Assembly: GCA_964495465.1 (NCBI GenBank)
Contig: CAZBWE010000097.1
Location: forward strand, 1 to 7,581
Direction of reading: 5' to 3'
Source: CAZBWE01 sp964495465
GTDB lineage: Bacteria > Planctomycetota > Phycisphaerae > Sedimentisphaerales > Anaerobacaceae
DNA: 7,581 nucleotides
Shown: in pieces, positions 1-6,472 of the stretch
Layout of the letters: each line of letters begins with the position of its first letter
How positions within the stretch are numbered: position 1 is the stretch's first letter
Program-made: the position numbers and the translations under genes
Notes under the pieces: model-generated
The model's input: the letters and a program-made list of their open reading frames with translations, nothing else
Told to the model about the DNA's origin: nothing
Databases searched by the model: none

Positions 1-4
1 AAAA

Positions 5-640
5 TTGGAAAATGATAATCTCAAAAGCAAATTGCAGGACAAATTTATTGTTCTTGACGGGCCTGATGGCTGCGGCAAAACCACGCAGGCAGAGCTCCTG
101 ACCGGATGGCTTCAGAGTCAGGGCGTTCCTGTCAGCAGCTTTCGCGACCCGGGCGATACTACCATAGGCGAAAAAATCAGGCAAATCCTGCTAAGCCCCG
201 AACATATCGCAATGAGCACGCGCACAGAGATGTTATTATATATGGCAGCAAGGGCACAGCTCTGGCAGGAAAAAATAGTGCCTGTATTGCGAAACAGAAA
301 ATGCATCGTCCTCGACAGATGGGTCTCGAGCACCTGCGCCTATCAGGGCCATGCCGGCGGCTTCGGAGTGGATAACGTTATAAAGCTTGCGATGGATTCC
401 CTGGCAAGGCCCTGGCCTGACCTGACTATCATTATCGATGTCGATATCAAAACCGGCTCTAAACGGCTGAAGGGCAAACCCGACAGGATGGAGGCAAAAC
501 CAGCCGAGTATCATCAAAAAGTCCGCGAGGGATTTTTGGCGCTGGCCCGTCAGCAGGAAAACTTTATCGTTATCAACGGCACCCGTGATATTGAATCCAT
601 CCACAAAAAGATAACAGAGGAGGTCAAAAGAGTTTTTTAG
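5..640 (+). CDS. tmk: Thymidylate kinase (dTMP kinase)
   Basis: Phosphorylates dTMP to dTDP with ATP in the cytoplasm, an essential step of dTTP synthesis. The 211 residues match the usual family length. Visible motifs are the P-loop GPDGCGKT at about residues 19-26, RDPGDT (family form REPGGT) at 47-52, which shapes the dTMP site, the DRW form of the DRY/H motif at 104-106 followed by SSTCAYQG, and the LID segment with DRMEAK near residue 153. The absence of a basic residue inside the P-loop, with basic residues in the LID, resembles the bacterial type II enzyme. The start is uncertain: TTG at position 5 is the first possible start seen, but the frame stays open to the left edge, so the true start may lie outside the window. 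First gene of a four-gene + strand cluster, 27 bases before the preferred holB start. Confidence 0.93.
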   Translation: MENDNLKSKLQDKFIVLDGPDGCGKTTQAELLTGWLQSQGVPVSSFRDPGDTTIGEKIRQILLSPEHIAMSTRTEMLLYMAARAQLWQEKIVPVLRNRKCIVLDRWVSSTCAYQGHAGGFGVDNVIKLAMDSLARPWPDLTIIIDVDIKTGSKRLKGKPDRMEAKPAEYHQKVREGFLALARQQENFIVINGTRDIESIHKKITEEVKRVF

Positions 641-667
641 CCGCAGATTTTGTGGCCGATTCATACT

Positions 668-1780
668 ATGTCACTCAAAGATATATTCTGTCAGGACAGA
701 GCGATTTCGATTCTACAAAGCGCTTTTACGGCAAACAAGGTCCCCCACGCCTATATTTTCGCCGGTCTCGAAGGTGTCGGAAAATTTAAAACCGCCCGAG
801 AATGGGCAAAGCTTCTGCTTTGCACAAACACAATTGCAAAAAACGGATTTGCCGACAGTTGCGGCACCTGCCGGTCCTGCCGGCTCTTTGAAGCCGGCTC
901 GCACCCGGACTTCAACAACATTTATAAAGAATTGATACAATTCACCAAGGACGGCAAAGGCAAAACCACGCCGGTCGATTTACCAATCGATGTTATCCGG
1001 GAGTTCCTGATTGAGAAAGTTCCAACGAAGCCGACCCTGTCGCAAAGGAAAATCTTCATCGTTAATGAAGCGGAAAAGCTAAACGCCTCATCACAGAACT
1101 GCCTGTTAAAAGTGCTGGAAGAGCCGCCCCAATTTTGCTGCATTATCCTGCTGTGCACCCGGATGGAACGGCTTTTGCCAACCACCAAATCAAGGTGCCA
1201 GATAGTCCGTTTTGACCCTGTTGACGAAGAAAGAATAATTGAGAAGCTAAAAGCGTCCAGCATCGAACAAAACCGGGCCCGATACTTTGCACGCTTGTCT
1301 CAGGGCAGCTTAGGTCAGGGCTGTCAATGGGCGGAACTTGAGCTTGCGGATGCAAAGCTCTATCAGACAAAGAAAAAACTAATAAGCTCTCTGGCCGATT
1401 ACGAACTTTCCGACTCGGTTGACCTGGCCGAGCAGTTTCTGGACGAAAGCAAAAGAATCGCCGGCGTCTGGAGCAACCTTGATAGCAACACCAGCAAAAC
1501 AGACATCAACCGAAGAGCTGCAAAGACCCTTATACAGATAATCATATCCGCCCTGCACGATGCAATGAAATTAAATGTCGGCGCGGACGAAGAATTGATA
1601 AACTTCGACCAGGAAGCAGAAGTAAAAAAGCTGACTAAACGATTCGATTCCGAAGAGGCCTCGAAAAAGATAGCCGATTGCTACAGAACACTGCGCTGGA
1701 TTGATTCGTCTGTAAACGAGAAGCTTATTTTCGAACAGTTATTGTTAAACCTCGCCGGTTCTGATATAATGATGGATTAA
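668..1780 (+). CDS. holB: DNA polymerase III delta-prime subunit (clamp loader)
   Basis: Non-motor AAA+ subunit of the clamp loader, which places the sliding clamp on DNA. In the 370-aa form, the N-terminus (SLKDIFCQDRAISILQ) has the family pattern of a short lead into a Q-D-R-A helix. A Walker A-like loop GLEGVGKF lies at 33-40. Four zinc-type cysteines are at 52, 65, 68 and 71, followed by the usual GSHPD. The Walker B region reads IVNEAEKLN at 131-139, then LLKVLEEPP, and the SRC motif is at 175-177. The P-loop has Phe where Ser/Thr normally binds the nucleotide phosphates, and the Walker B has Asn for Asp, so ATP hydrolysis is unlikely; this fits delta-prime. ATG 668 is preferred over the upstream in-frame TTG 650 because homologues begin at MSxKDI; neither has a clear Shine-Dalgarno. 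The last 180 or so residues are divergent, as is usual. Confidence 0.9.
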   Translation: MSLKDIFCQDRAISILQSAFTANKVPHAYIFAGLEGVGKFKTAREWAKLLLCTNTIAKNGFADSCGTCRSCRLFEAGSHPDFNNIYKELIQFTKDGKGKTTPVDLPIDVIREFLIEKVPTKPTLSQRKIFIVNEAEKLNASSQNCLLKVLEEPPQFCCIILLCTRMERLLPTTKSRCQIVRFDPVDEERIIEKLKASSIEQNRARYFARLSQGSLGQGCQWAELELADAKLYQTKKKLISSLADYELSDSVDLAEQFLDESKRIAGVWSNLDSNTSKTDINRRAAKTLIQIIISALHDAMKLNVGADEELINFDQEAEVKKLTKRFDSEEASKKIADCYRTLRWIDSSVNEKLIFEQLLLNLAGSDIMMD

Positions 1781-1823
1781 CAGTATAAAAGTTTAGCGCA
1801 GTTTGTTCGGTTGGGTAGCTCAA

Positions 1824-2825
1824 ATGGCAGAATCTTCAGCAAAGAAGGTCAAGCAGACCAAAATTAAGAAACACATGCTGGTCCGCTACGGGAGGATGAG
1901 CGCACTCGGATTCTTTGAGCACAACGAAACAAAAATACCAAAGGTTATCACTCGCGTAGTGGTAAAAACCGAAAAAGGCCTTGAATTAGGTCATCTCGTA
2001 GGCCAACTCGCCGGCTACAGAGGCGGACAGTTTAGATTAAACGAGGATAAGATAAAAGAATATTTCGATAATAGCGAAATTGACTTCACCTGTGAACAGG
2101 CAGGCAAATTTGTTCGTTTCGCAACCGACGATGATGTTAGTGAGGAGAGACACCTGCAGAAAATCACAAAAGAAGAAATACAATGCTGCAAGCGTTTCAT
2201 CAGGGAACTGGAACTGCCGATGAAAATAGTTGGCGCAGAGCACATACTCGGCGGCGAACGAATCATCTTTTACTTTATGGCTGACGGCCGGGTAGATTTT
2301 CGAGAGCTCGTAAAAAAACTCGCTCAGGAATATCAGACAAGAATCGAAATGCGCCAAATCGGCTCGCGTGACGAAGCAAAGCTGCTCGGCGACATAGAAA
2401 GCTGTGGCCAGGAATGCTGTTGCAAAAGATTTCTCAAACTCTTAAAGCCGGTAAATATGAGAATGGCCAAAATGCAAAAAGCGACCCTCGACCCCTCGAA
2501 AATATCCGGTTATTGCGGCAGATTGAAGTGCTGCCTCCGCTACGAAGACAAAACTTATACCGAACTTAAAAAGCGGTTGCCAAGAAAGAATACGTTAGTA
2601 AAGAGCAAACACGGCCAGGGCAAAGTAATTGACACTCAAATATTGACTCAGCTCGTTGTGGTCGAATATGAAAATGGTGAAAAAATCGCTACTCCGGTAG
2701 ATGAGCTTGGGATAATATCTCCCCCTGCAAATGCAGCCAGGGAATCCTTCGATGAGACATCAGATGACCAGGATGAAACTTCACAGGACAGCCGGCAGAC
2801 TGACGAAGAAGATAAAGAACGGTAA
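1824..2825 (+). CDS. ricT: RicT/YaaT family PSP1-domain protein
   Basis: Member of the PSP1 C-terminal-domain family. In Bacillus subtilis, RicT (YaaT) forms an Fe-S-containing complex with RicA and RicF that steers RNase Y-dependent RNA maturation. The 333-aa protein carries the hallmark stretch ERIIFYFMADGRVDFRELV (about 145-163) followed by TRIEMRQIGSRDEAK (172-186). A cysteine-rich part follows: C194-x3-CCC (198-200) and C231-GRLK-CC (236-237), with MAKMQKATLDPSKISG between them; these match the cysteines thought to ligate clusters in RicT. The last 27 residues (307-333) form a very acidic, Ser/Thr-rich tail that is probably disordered. ATG 1824 is chosen over in-frame TTG 1803; an in-frame stop at 1794-1796 bounds the search. 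No good ribosome site is seen. The gene lies 43 bases after holB and 15 before metG. No ricA or ricF is present in the window. Confidence 0.87.
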   Translation: MAESSAKKVKQTKIKKHMLVRYGRMSALGFFEHNETKIPKVITRVVVKTEKGLELGHLVGQLAGYRGGQFRLNEDKIKEYFDNSEIDFTCEQAGKFVRFATDDDVSEERHLQKITKEEIQCCKRFIRELELPMKIVGAEHILGGERIIFYFMADGRVDFRELVKKLAQEYQTRIEMRQIGSRDEAKLLGDIESCGQECCCKRFLKLLKPVNMRMAKMQKATLDPSKISGYCGRLKCCLRYEDKTYTELKKRLPRKNTLVKSKHGQGKVIDTQILTQLVVVEYENGEKIATPVDELGIISPPANAARESFDETSDDQDETSQDSRQTDEEDKER

Positions 2826-2830
2826 TCATC

Positions 2831-2836
2831 AGGTGA
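2831..2836 (+). promoter_or_regulatory. Ribosome binding site of metG
   Basis: AGGTGA sits four bases before ATG 2841 and just after the ricT stop. It is one of the few recognisable Shine-Dalgarno sites in the + strand cluster and fixes the metG start, which is also supported by the early HIGH motif. Confidence 0.6.
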
Positions 2837-2840
2837 AAAA

Positions 2841-4877
2841 ATGCCTCGGAAAATTGTTGTAACCTCGGCTTTGCCTTATGCAAACGGCCCAATACACATT
2901 GGACACCTTGTCGAGTATCTGCAGACCGATATCTGGGTGCGATTTCAGAAAATGTGCGGCAATCAGTGTCTGTACTTTTGCGCCGATGACACTCACGGCA
3001 CTCCAATTATGATAAGCGCTCGTTCGGCTGGTATAAGCCCGGAAGAGTTAATCGAGCGGATATATAAAGAGCATAAAGCCGATTTCGATAGCTTTCATAT
3101 CGAATTCGACAATTATTACACAACGCACTCGCCGGAAAACAAAAATTTCAGTGAGATGATTTTCAGCCGTTTAAACGAAGCCAGCTCCATTGTCAGGCGG
3201 AACGTCAAGCAGGCCTACTGTGAATCCTGCGAAATGTCACTGCCCGACAGGTTTATCCGCGGCACCTGCCCCAAGTGCAAAGCCGAGAACCAGTATGGCG
3301 ACTCCTGTGAAGTCTGCGGCGCAACTTATCAGCCCACTGACCTTATTAATCCATATTGCGCAACCTGCAAAGCCAAACCCATCCTGAAAACGTCAGAGCA
3401 CTACTTTTTCAAACTGGCCGATTATGAAAAACAATTGAGAGACCTCATCTCTTCAGGCCACACACAGAAATCGGTGGCAAACAAACTCGATGAATGGTTC
3501 CAGGCAGGCCTTAAGGACTGGGACATCTCCCGCGACGGGCCTTACTTCGGCTTCAAAATACCCGGAGAAGAAAATAAATTCTTCTATGTCTGGCTGGATG
3601 CTCCTATCGGATATATGGCATCAGCAAAAAACTACTGCGATAAAAACAACATCGATTTCGATAAGCTTTGGCCGGGTCTTAATCCCGAGGCGGATAAAAG
3701 CAATGAGTACGAGCTTTATCACTTCATCGGCAAAGACATTATGTATTTTCATGCGCTCTTCTGGCCTGCAATGCTCATCGGAGCCGGATTTAGACCGGCC
3801 AACAAGCTTTTTGTTCACGGCTTTCTAACCGTAAACGGCGAAAAAATGAGCAAATCTCGCGGCACCTTCATCAAGGCAGACACCTACATAAAATACCTCG
3901 ACCCCGAATTTCTCCGATATTACTACGCAGGCAAATTGACCGACGGCATTGATGACATAGACTTGAGCATCGAAGATTTCATAAAAAAAATTAATTCCGA
4001 CCTTGTCGGCAAATATGCAAACCTTGCATCTCGCTCCGGCCCGATGCTTACAAGGAAACTTGATGGCCTGCTCGGCCAATTGGACGATGAAGGTAGCGAG
4101 CTGATAAATAAGCTCGCCGCAGCTAAAGAGCAAATCATCCGGGACTATGAAAATCTTAAATTTGCAGCTGTCGTGCGAACAATTTCCACGCTGGCCGACG
4201 AGACAAACCGGTATGTCGAACAGAAACAACCCTGGACCACCATAAAAACAGACCTTGAGCAAACAAGAGCCACTTTAACAGCAGTAATAAATGCCGTGCG
4301 TATATTGACCATCTACCTGAAACCCATCCTGCCGGAGTTTGCAAAAAAGGTAGAAGCGTTTCTTAACATCGACAAACTCAGTTTTGCAGATACCGAAAAT
4401 GTGCTGCAGAACCACAGGATAAACAATTTCCAGCGTTTATTTGAAAGAATTGATGAAGAACAGGTGAATATGATGACAGATGAAAGTAGAGAAACCCAGG
4501 GCGCTCAGCCGTCGAATGCCGGACAGGCACCAGCCGCCGAACCATTCGAGCCCGAGTGCACAATTGATGACTTTGCAAAGATTGACCTTCGAATCGCTAA
4601 GGTAATAAAGGCGGAACCCGTCGCCGGTGCGGACAAGCTACTGCGTCTGGTTTTAGACGTAGGCGGCCCGCAAAAAACTTGTTTTGCCGCGATTGCAAAG
4701 GCATACAAACCCGAGGAGCTAACCGGCAAGCTCGTGGTTTATATAGCCAACCTTAAACCAAGACAAATGAAGTTTGGCCTGTCCGAGGGTATGATTCTTG
4801 CATCAGGCGCCGGCGGAACAGATATTCATATGCTCTCGGTCGATTCCGGAGCAAAACCCGGCCAGAAGGTGCTTTGA
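2841..4877 (+). CDS. metG: Methionyl-tRNA synthetase with C-terminal tRNA-binding domain
   Basis: Class I synthetase that charges initiator and elongator tRNA-Met with methionine using ATP. The length of 678 residues is nearly that of the E. coli enzyme. HIGH is at residues 19-22, right after the TSALPYANGP lead, and KMSKS at 335-339. Between them the connective peptide carries four CxxC knuckles (127-130, 143-146, 156-159, 173-176), so both zinc sites look complete, whereas the E. coli protein lacks the first knuckle. The helical anticodon-binding domain follows, including an EQKQPW segment. An Ala/Pro/Glu-rich linker (about 545-572) leads to an EMAP/Trbp111-like OB-fold tRNA-binding domain (about 575-678, starting IDDFAKIDLRIAKV and containing NLKPRQMKFGLSEGM), which normally mediates dimerisation and tRNA affinity. 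The ATG has an AGGTGA ribosome site and lies 15 bases after ricT, so it is probably translated from the same message. Confidence 0.97.
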   Translation: MPRKIVVTSALPYANGPIHIGHLVEYLQTDIWVRFQKMCGNQCLYFCADDTHGTPIMISARSAGISPEELIERIYKEHKADFDSFHIEFDNYYTTHSPENKNFSEMIFSRLNEASSIVRRNVKQAYCESCEMSLPDRFIRGTCPKCKAENQYGDSCEVCGATYQPTDLINPYCATCKAKPILKTSEHYFFKLADYEKQLRDLISSGHTQKSVANKLDEWFQAGLKDWDISRDGPYFGFKIPGEENKFFYVWLDAPIGYMASAKNYCDKNNIDFDKLWPGLNPEADKSNEYELYHFIGKDIMYFHALFWPAMLIGAGFRPANKLFVHGFLTVNGEKMSKSRGTFIKADTYIKYLDPEFLRYYYAGKLTDGIDDIDLSIEDFIKKINSDLVGKYANLASRSGPMLTRKLDGLLGQLDDEGSELINKLAAAKEQIIRDYENLKFAAVVRTISTLADETNRYVEQKQPWTTIKTDLEQTRATLTAVINAVRILTIYLKPILPEFAKKVEAFLNIDKLSFADTENVLQNHRINNFQRLFERIDEEQVNMMTDESRETQGAQPSNAGQAPAAEPFEPECTIDDFAKIDLRIAKVIKAEPVAGADKLLRLVLDVGGPQKTCFAAIAKAYKPEELTGKLVVYIANLKPRQMKFGLSEGMILASGAGGTDIHMLSVDSGAKPGQKVL

Positions 4878-4888
4878 TAAAATTAACC

Positions 4889-4940
4889 GCAGAGAATGTA
4901 AAACGCCTTGTTACGCAAAATGAATTTTTGTATTCTCAGC
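4889..4940 (+). other. Imperfect stem-loop directly downstream of metG
   Basis: The arms 4889-4903 and 4926-4940 can pair over 15 positions: 12 Watson-Crick pairs, two G-U wobbles (4898/4931 and 4899/4930) and one A-A mismatch (4891/4938), around a 22-base loop. The wobbles would be C-A mismatches in an opposite-strand transcript, so the fold is better on the + strand. It begins 12 bases after the metG stop. There is no following run of T, so it is not a classical intrinsic terminator. It could protect or end the operon message. Confidence 0.5.
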
Positions 4941-4997
4941 GAATTTATTGAGCTTTCAATGACCGATGGAGCAAACCTGGATACATATCTCGTTGTC

Positions 4998-5071
4998 TGT
5001 CATTCCCGCGAAGGCGGGAATCCAGCCCTTTTACGATAGTTTTCTGGACTCCTGCTTCCGCAGGAGTGACA
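4998..5071. repeat. REP/MITE-like palindromic element made of two inverted hairpins
   Basis: Two 28-base arms, 4998-5025 and 5044-5071, are inverted copies matching at 22 of 28 positions, separated by 18 bases (5026-5043). Each arm is itself a perfect 8-bp hairpin with a 4-base loop: ATTCCCGC/GCGGGAAT with loop GAAG, and ACTCCTGC/GCAGGAGT with loop TTCC. Four of the six differences between arms form two compensatory base-pair changes, and the other two fall in the loop. The core TCATTCCCGCGAAGGCGGGA resembles widespread intergenic palindromic repeats of many bacterial genomes, such as the Neisseria dRS3 type. The layout recalls paired REP elements moved by REP-associated tyrosine transposases. 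No transposase is in the window. Confidence 0.8.
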
Positions 5072-5084
5072 TTTCGTGTGTTCC

Positions 5085-5109
5085 ATTACTTATTCAAAAA
5101 GTAATAAGT
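5085..5109 (+). promoter_or_regulatory. Two overlapping alternative small hairpins before the Minf_1886 gene
   Basis: ATTACTT (5085-5091) pairs with AAGTAAT (5099-5105), and ACTTATT (5088-5094) pairs with AATAAGT (5103-5109). Each gives a perfect 7-bp stem, and because they share bases only one can form at a time. The structure ends 8 bases before ATG 5118. It could influence translation initiation, but it is AT-rich and weak, and no ligand or protein partner is suggested by the sequence. Confidence 0.35.
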
Positions 5110-5117
5110 GAGAGAAG

Positions 5118-5471
5118 ATGAAGAAAAACGTCGAACAACTCGCCAGGGAAGATGGCCGATACAACTATCAGGCCGTTAAGTTCGTCCAGGAAGGCCTGAA
5201 TTACACCGCGCGAAAAATCACCGCCGAGCCGAGGCACATCAGCGGACAGGCATTATGCGAAGGCCTGAGAAAGCTGGCTCTAAAAAAATGGGGCAGATTG
5301 GCAATGCTGGTGCTCAATACCTGGGGAGTCAATACAACCCGTGATTTCGGGGAAATCGTTTATCTGCTTGTTAAGCACAACTGGATGACCGCCCAGCCAA
5401 CCGATTCAATTGATGACTTCAACGAGGTCTTCGATTTTAAAACCGACTTCAAAGATAACTTTAAATTCTAA
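5118..5471 (+). CDS. Minf_1886 family protein (Planctomycetes/Verrucomicrobia-restricted, function unknown)
   Basis: A 117-aa soluble protein with no signal peptide or membrane segment. I recognise the pattern of the Minf_1886 family, described as restricted to Verrucomicrobia and Planctomycetes. It has an N-terminal Y-x-Y-x-A-x3-FVQEGLNYT helix (about 15-29), HISGQALCEGLRKLAL (40-55), the W-G-x2-A-x2-VLNTWG segment (58-70) and TTRDFGEIVYLLVKHNWM (73-90). The tail is acidic and aromatic, DDFNEVFDF then DFKDNFKF. It is probably mainly alpha-helical, judged from the residue pattern. No catalytic motif is apparent and no function is known to me. It starts at ATG 5118, preceded by a purine-rich GAGAGAAG that is a poor ribosome site. 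It lies 240 bases after metG, beyond the repeat element, so it may be its own transcription unit. The family call is fairly sure; the role is unknown. Confidence 0.78.
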   Translation: MKKNVEQLAREDGRYNYQAVKFVQEGLNYTARKITAEPRHISGQALCEGLRKLALKKWGRLAMLVLNTWGVNTTRDFGEIVYLLVKHNWMTAQPTDSIDDFNEVFDFKTDFKDNFKF

Positions 5472-5619
5472 AACACTGCCTAAACTACAAACATTCAAAA
5501 GTTATTCTGGATTAGTGAAACAGCACAAAGCTAAAATGGAAGTAATACAAAAGCACATCAAATCTCATAAGGTATGAATTCCAGAATCTCCGCAGCAGAA
5601 ATCTGCACGTATCGAATTG
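5472..5619. other. Convergent intergenic region without a recognisable gene
   Basis: AT-rich spacer between the converging Minf_1886 gene (+) and prepilin-like gene (-). It holds only weak inverted repeats: ATTCTGGA near 5512 against TCCAGAAT near 5580, TCATAAGGTATGA near 5566-5578, and GCAGAAATCTGC near 5596-5607. None is followed by a run of T on either strand, so I see no clear terminator for either gene. Confidence 0.5.
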
Positions 5620-6372
5620 CTAACTCCCGCTGGACTTGCGCGGCAGGGGCACTGCATACCCATCTACCATAAACTCGAGGTCGGGATTGTCCGGCTGGTG
5701 GTCCGGGGTATTCCAGCGGTCTCTGGAATAATCAAGAGTTCGTTTGTCTCTGCACTTGATTTTCGAGACATGACCATCAGCAAACGACAAAGTGTAGCTG
5801 TTTACATGCCAAATCGCCATAACATTCCACCAGCTGGGATGCTTAGATTCACGGCGACAGAGTTGCCAGGAACCGCCATTGTAGTTAGACCCCCACCCGT
5901 CGTAATATTCCTCCACAAAGACATAAGTCGTCCCTGGTGACTTTATATCTGAGAGCTTCTTGACAGCGAAACCACTCCAGTCCCTCTCTTCTCCATTAAG
6001 CCCGCCTTGAATACCATAGCTGCGATACATAGTATAGGCCGGGGTAGTTTTTGCTTCCTGATCGACAATCGTCCCCCTTATGTGACGATTATCAGCCGGA
6101 CAATGATATAGCTTCACATCTTTGATATAGGGAAACAGGACACCAGCCATAATGCCGCGGAATCGGTCTTCCTCGGTTACATTGACACCTGCATGCCCTT
6201 CGTAATCACCGTTTGCAAGTATAGGTGCCTTAGCCCAGGCGGAAGCAGCATCACCGCTATTGCTGCCTGGTGGGAAAGTATCGGCGTTGGGAAGGCGGTC
6301 ATCATTATCAAGGGCATAGGCGATATATGCGGTTATCAATCCTCTCTGGTTGGCCATACATACCGATGCCTG
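5620..6372 (-). CDS. Prepilin-like protein with H-X9-DG motif, N-terminus lost in assembly gap
   Basis: The visible part is 250 residues, running leftward from the gap to a TAG at 5620-5622. It matches the abundant Planctomycetes/Lentisphaerae family of proteins with a prepilin-type N-terminal methylation helix and an H-X9-DG motif. The gap-proximal residues QASVCMANQRGLITAY look like the part just after that helix. A CP motif (YHCPAD, visible residues 89-94), SYGIQGG (118-124) and VFVEE (151-155) are also family-like. H189, nine residues, then D199-G200 give the exact H-X9-DG spacing in a segment reading as FADGHV. The hidden N-terminus probably holds the cleavage/methylation motif and hydrophobic helix, but this cannot be seen. 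The likely location is the cell envelope or outside. No secretion-assembly genes are nearby, and the role of the family is poorly defined. Confidence 0.82.
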   Translation of the reverse strand, partial: QASVCMANQRGLITAYIAYALDNDDRLPNADTFPPGSNSGDAASAWAKAPILANGDYEGHAGVNVTEEDRFRGIMAGVLFPYIKDVKLYHCPADNRHIRGTIVDQEAKTTPAYTMYRSYGIQGGLNGEERDWSGFAVKKLSDIKSPGTTYVFVEEYYDGWGSNYNGGSWQLCRRESKHPSWWNVMAIWHVNSYTLSFADGHVSKIKCRDKRTLDYSRDRWNTPDHQPDNPDLEFMVDGYAVPLPRKSSGS

Positions 6373-6472
6373 NNNNNNNNNNNNNNNNNNNNNNNNNNNN
6401 NNNNNNNNNNNNNNNNNNNNNNNNNNNNNNNNNNNNNNNNNNNNNNNNNNNNNNNNNNNNNNNNNNNNNNNN
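6373..6472. other. Assembly gap (100 Ns)
   Basis: Exactly 100 consecutive Ns, the conventional placeholder for a gap of unknown size. The true distance and reading frame across it are therefore not known. It removes the start of the prepilin-like gene and probably its ribosome site. Confidence 0.98.

Noticed and set aside
650..667. TTG start that would extend HolB by six residues
   Set aside because: The added residues WPIHT do not fit the family, and ATG 668 gives the usual MSxKDI start. Neither has a ribosome site.
1803..1823. TTG start that would extend RicT by seven residues
   Set aside because: The extension is hydrophobic and not family-like; ATG 1824 gives a plausible basic N-terminus.
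1808..1835. tRNA-like 5' end (GGTAGCTCAAATGG) just upstream of and within the ricT start
   Set aside because: There is no matching GAGC for the D-stem, no T-arm and no acceptor pairing. The bases also encode the start of RicT.
3825..4262. 145-residue antisense open frame inside metG
   Set aside because: It lies wholly opposite the strongly conserved metG coding sequence and is Cys/Phe-rich without motifs, as expected for a complement-strand shadow.
4998..5071. CRISPR-like array
   Set aside because: Only two arms are present and they are inverted, not directly repeated, with no regular spacers and no cas genes.
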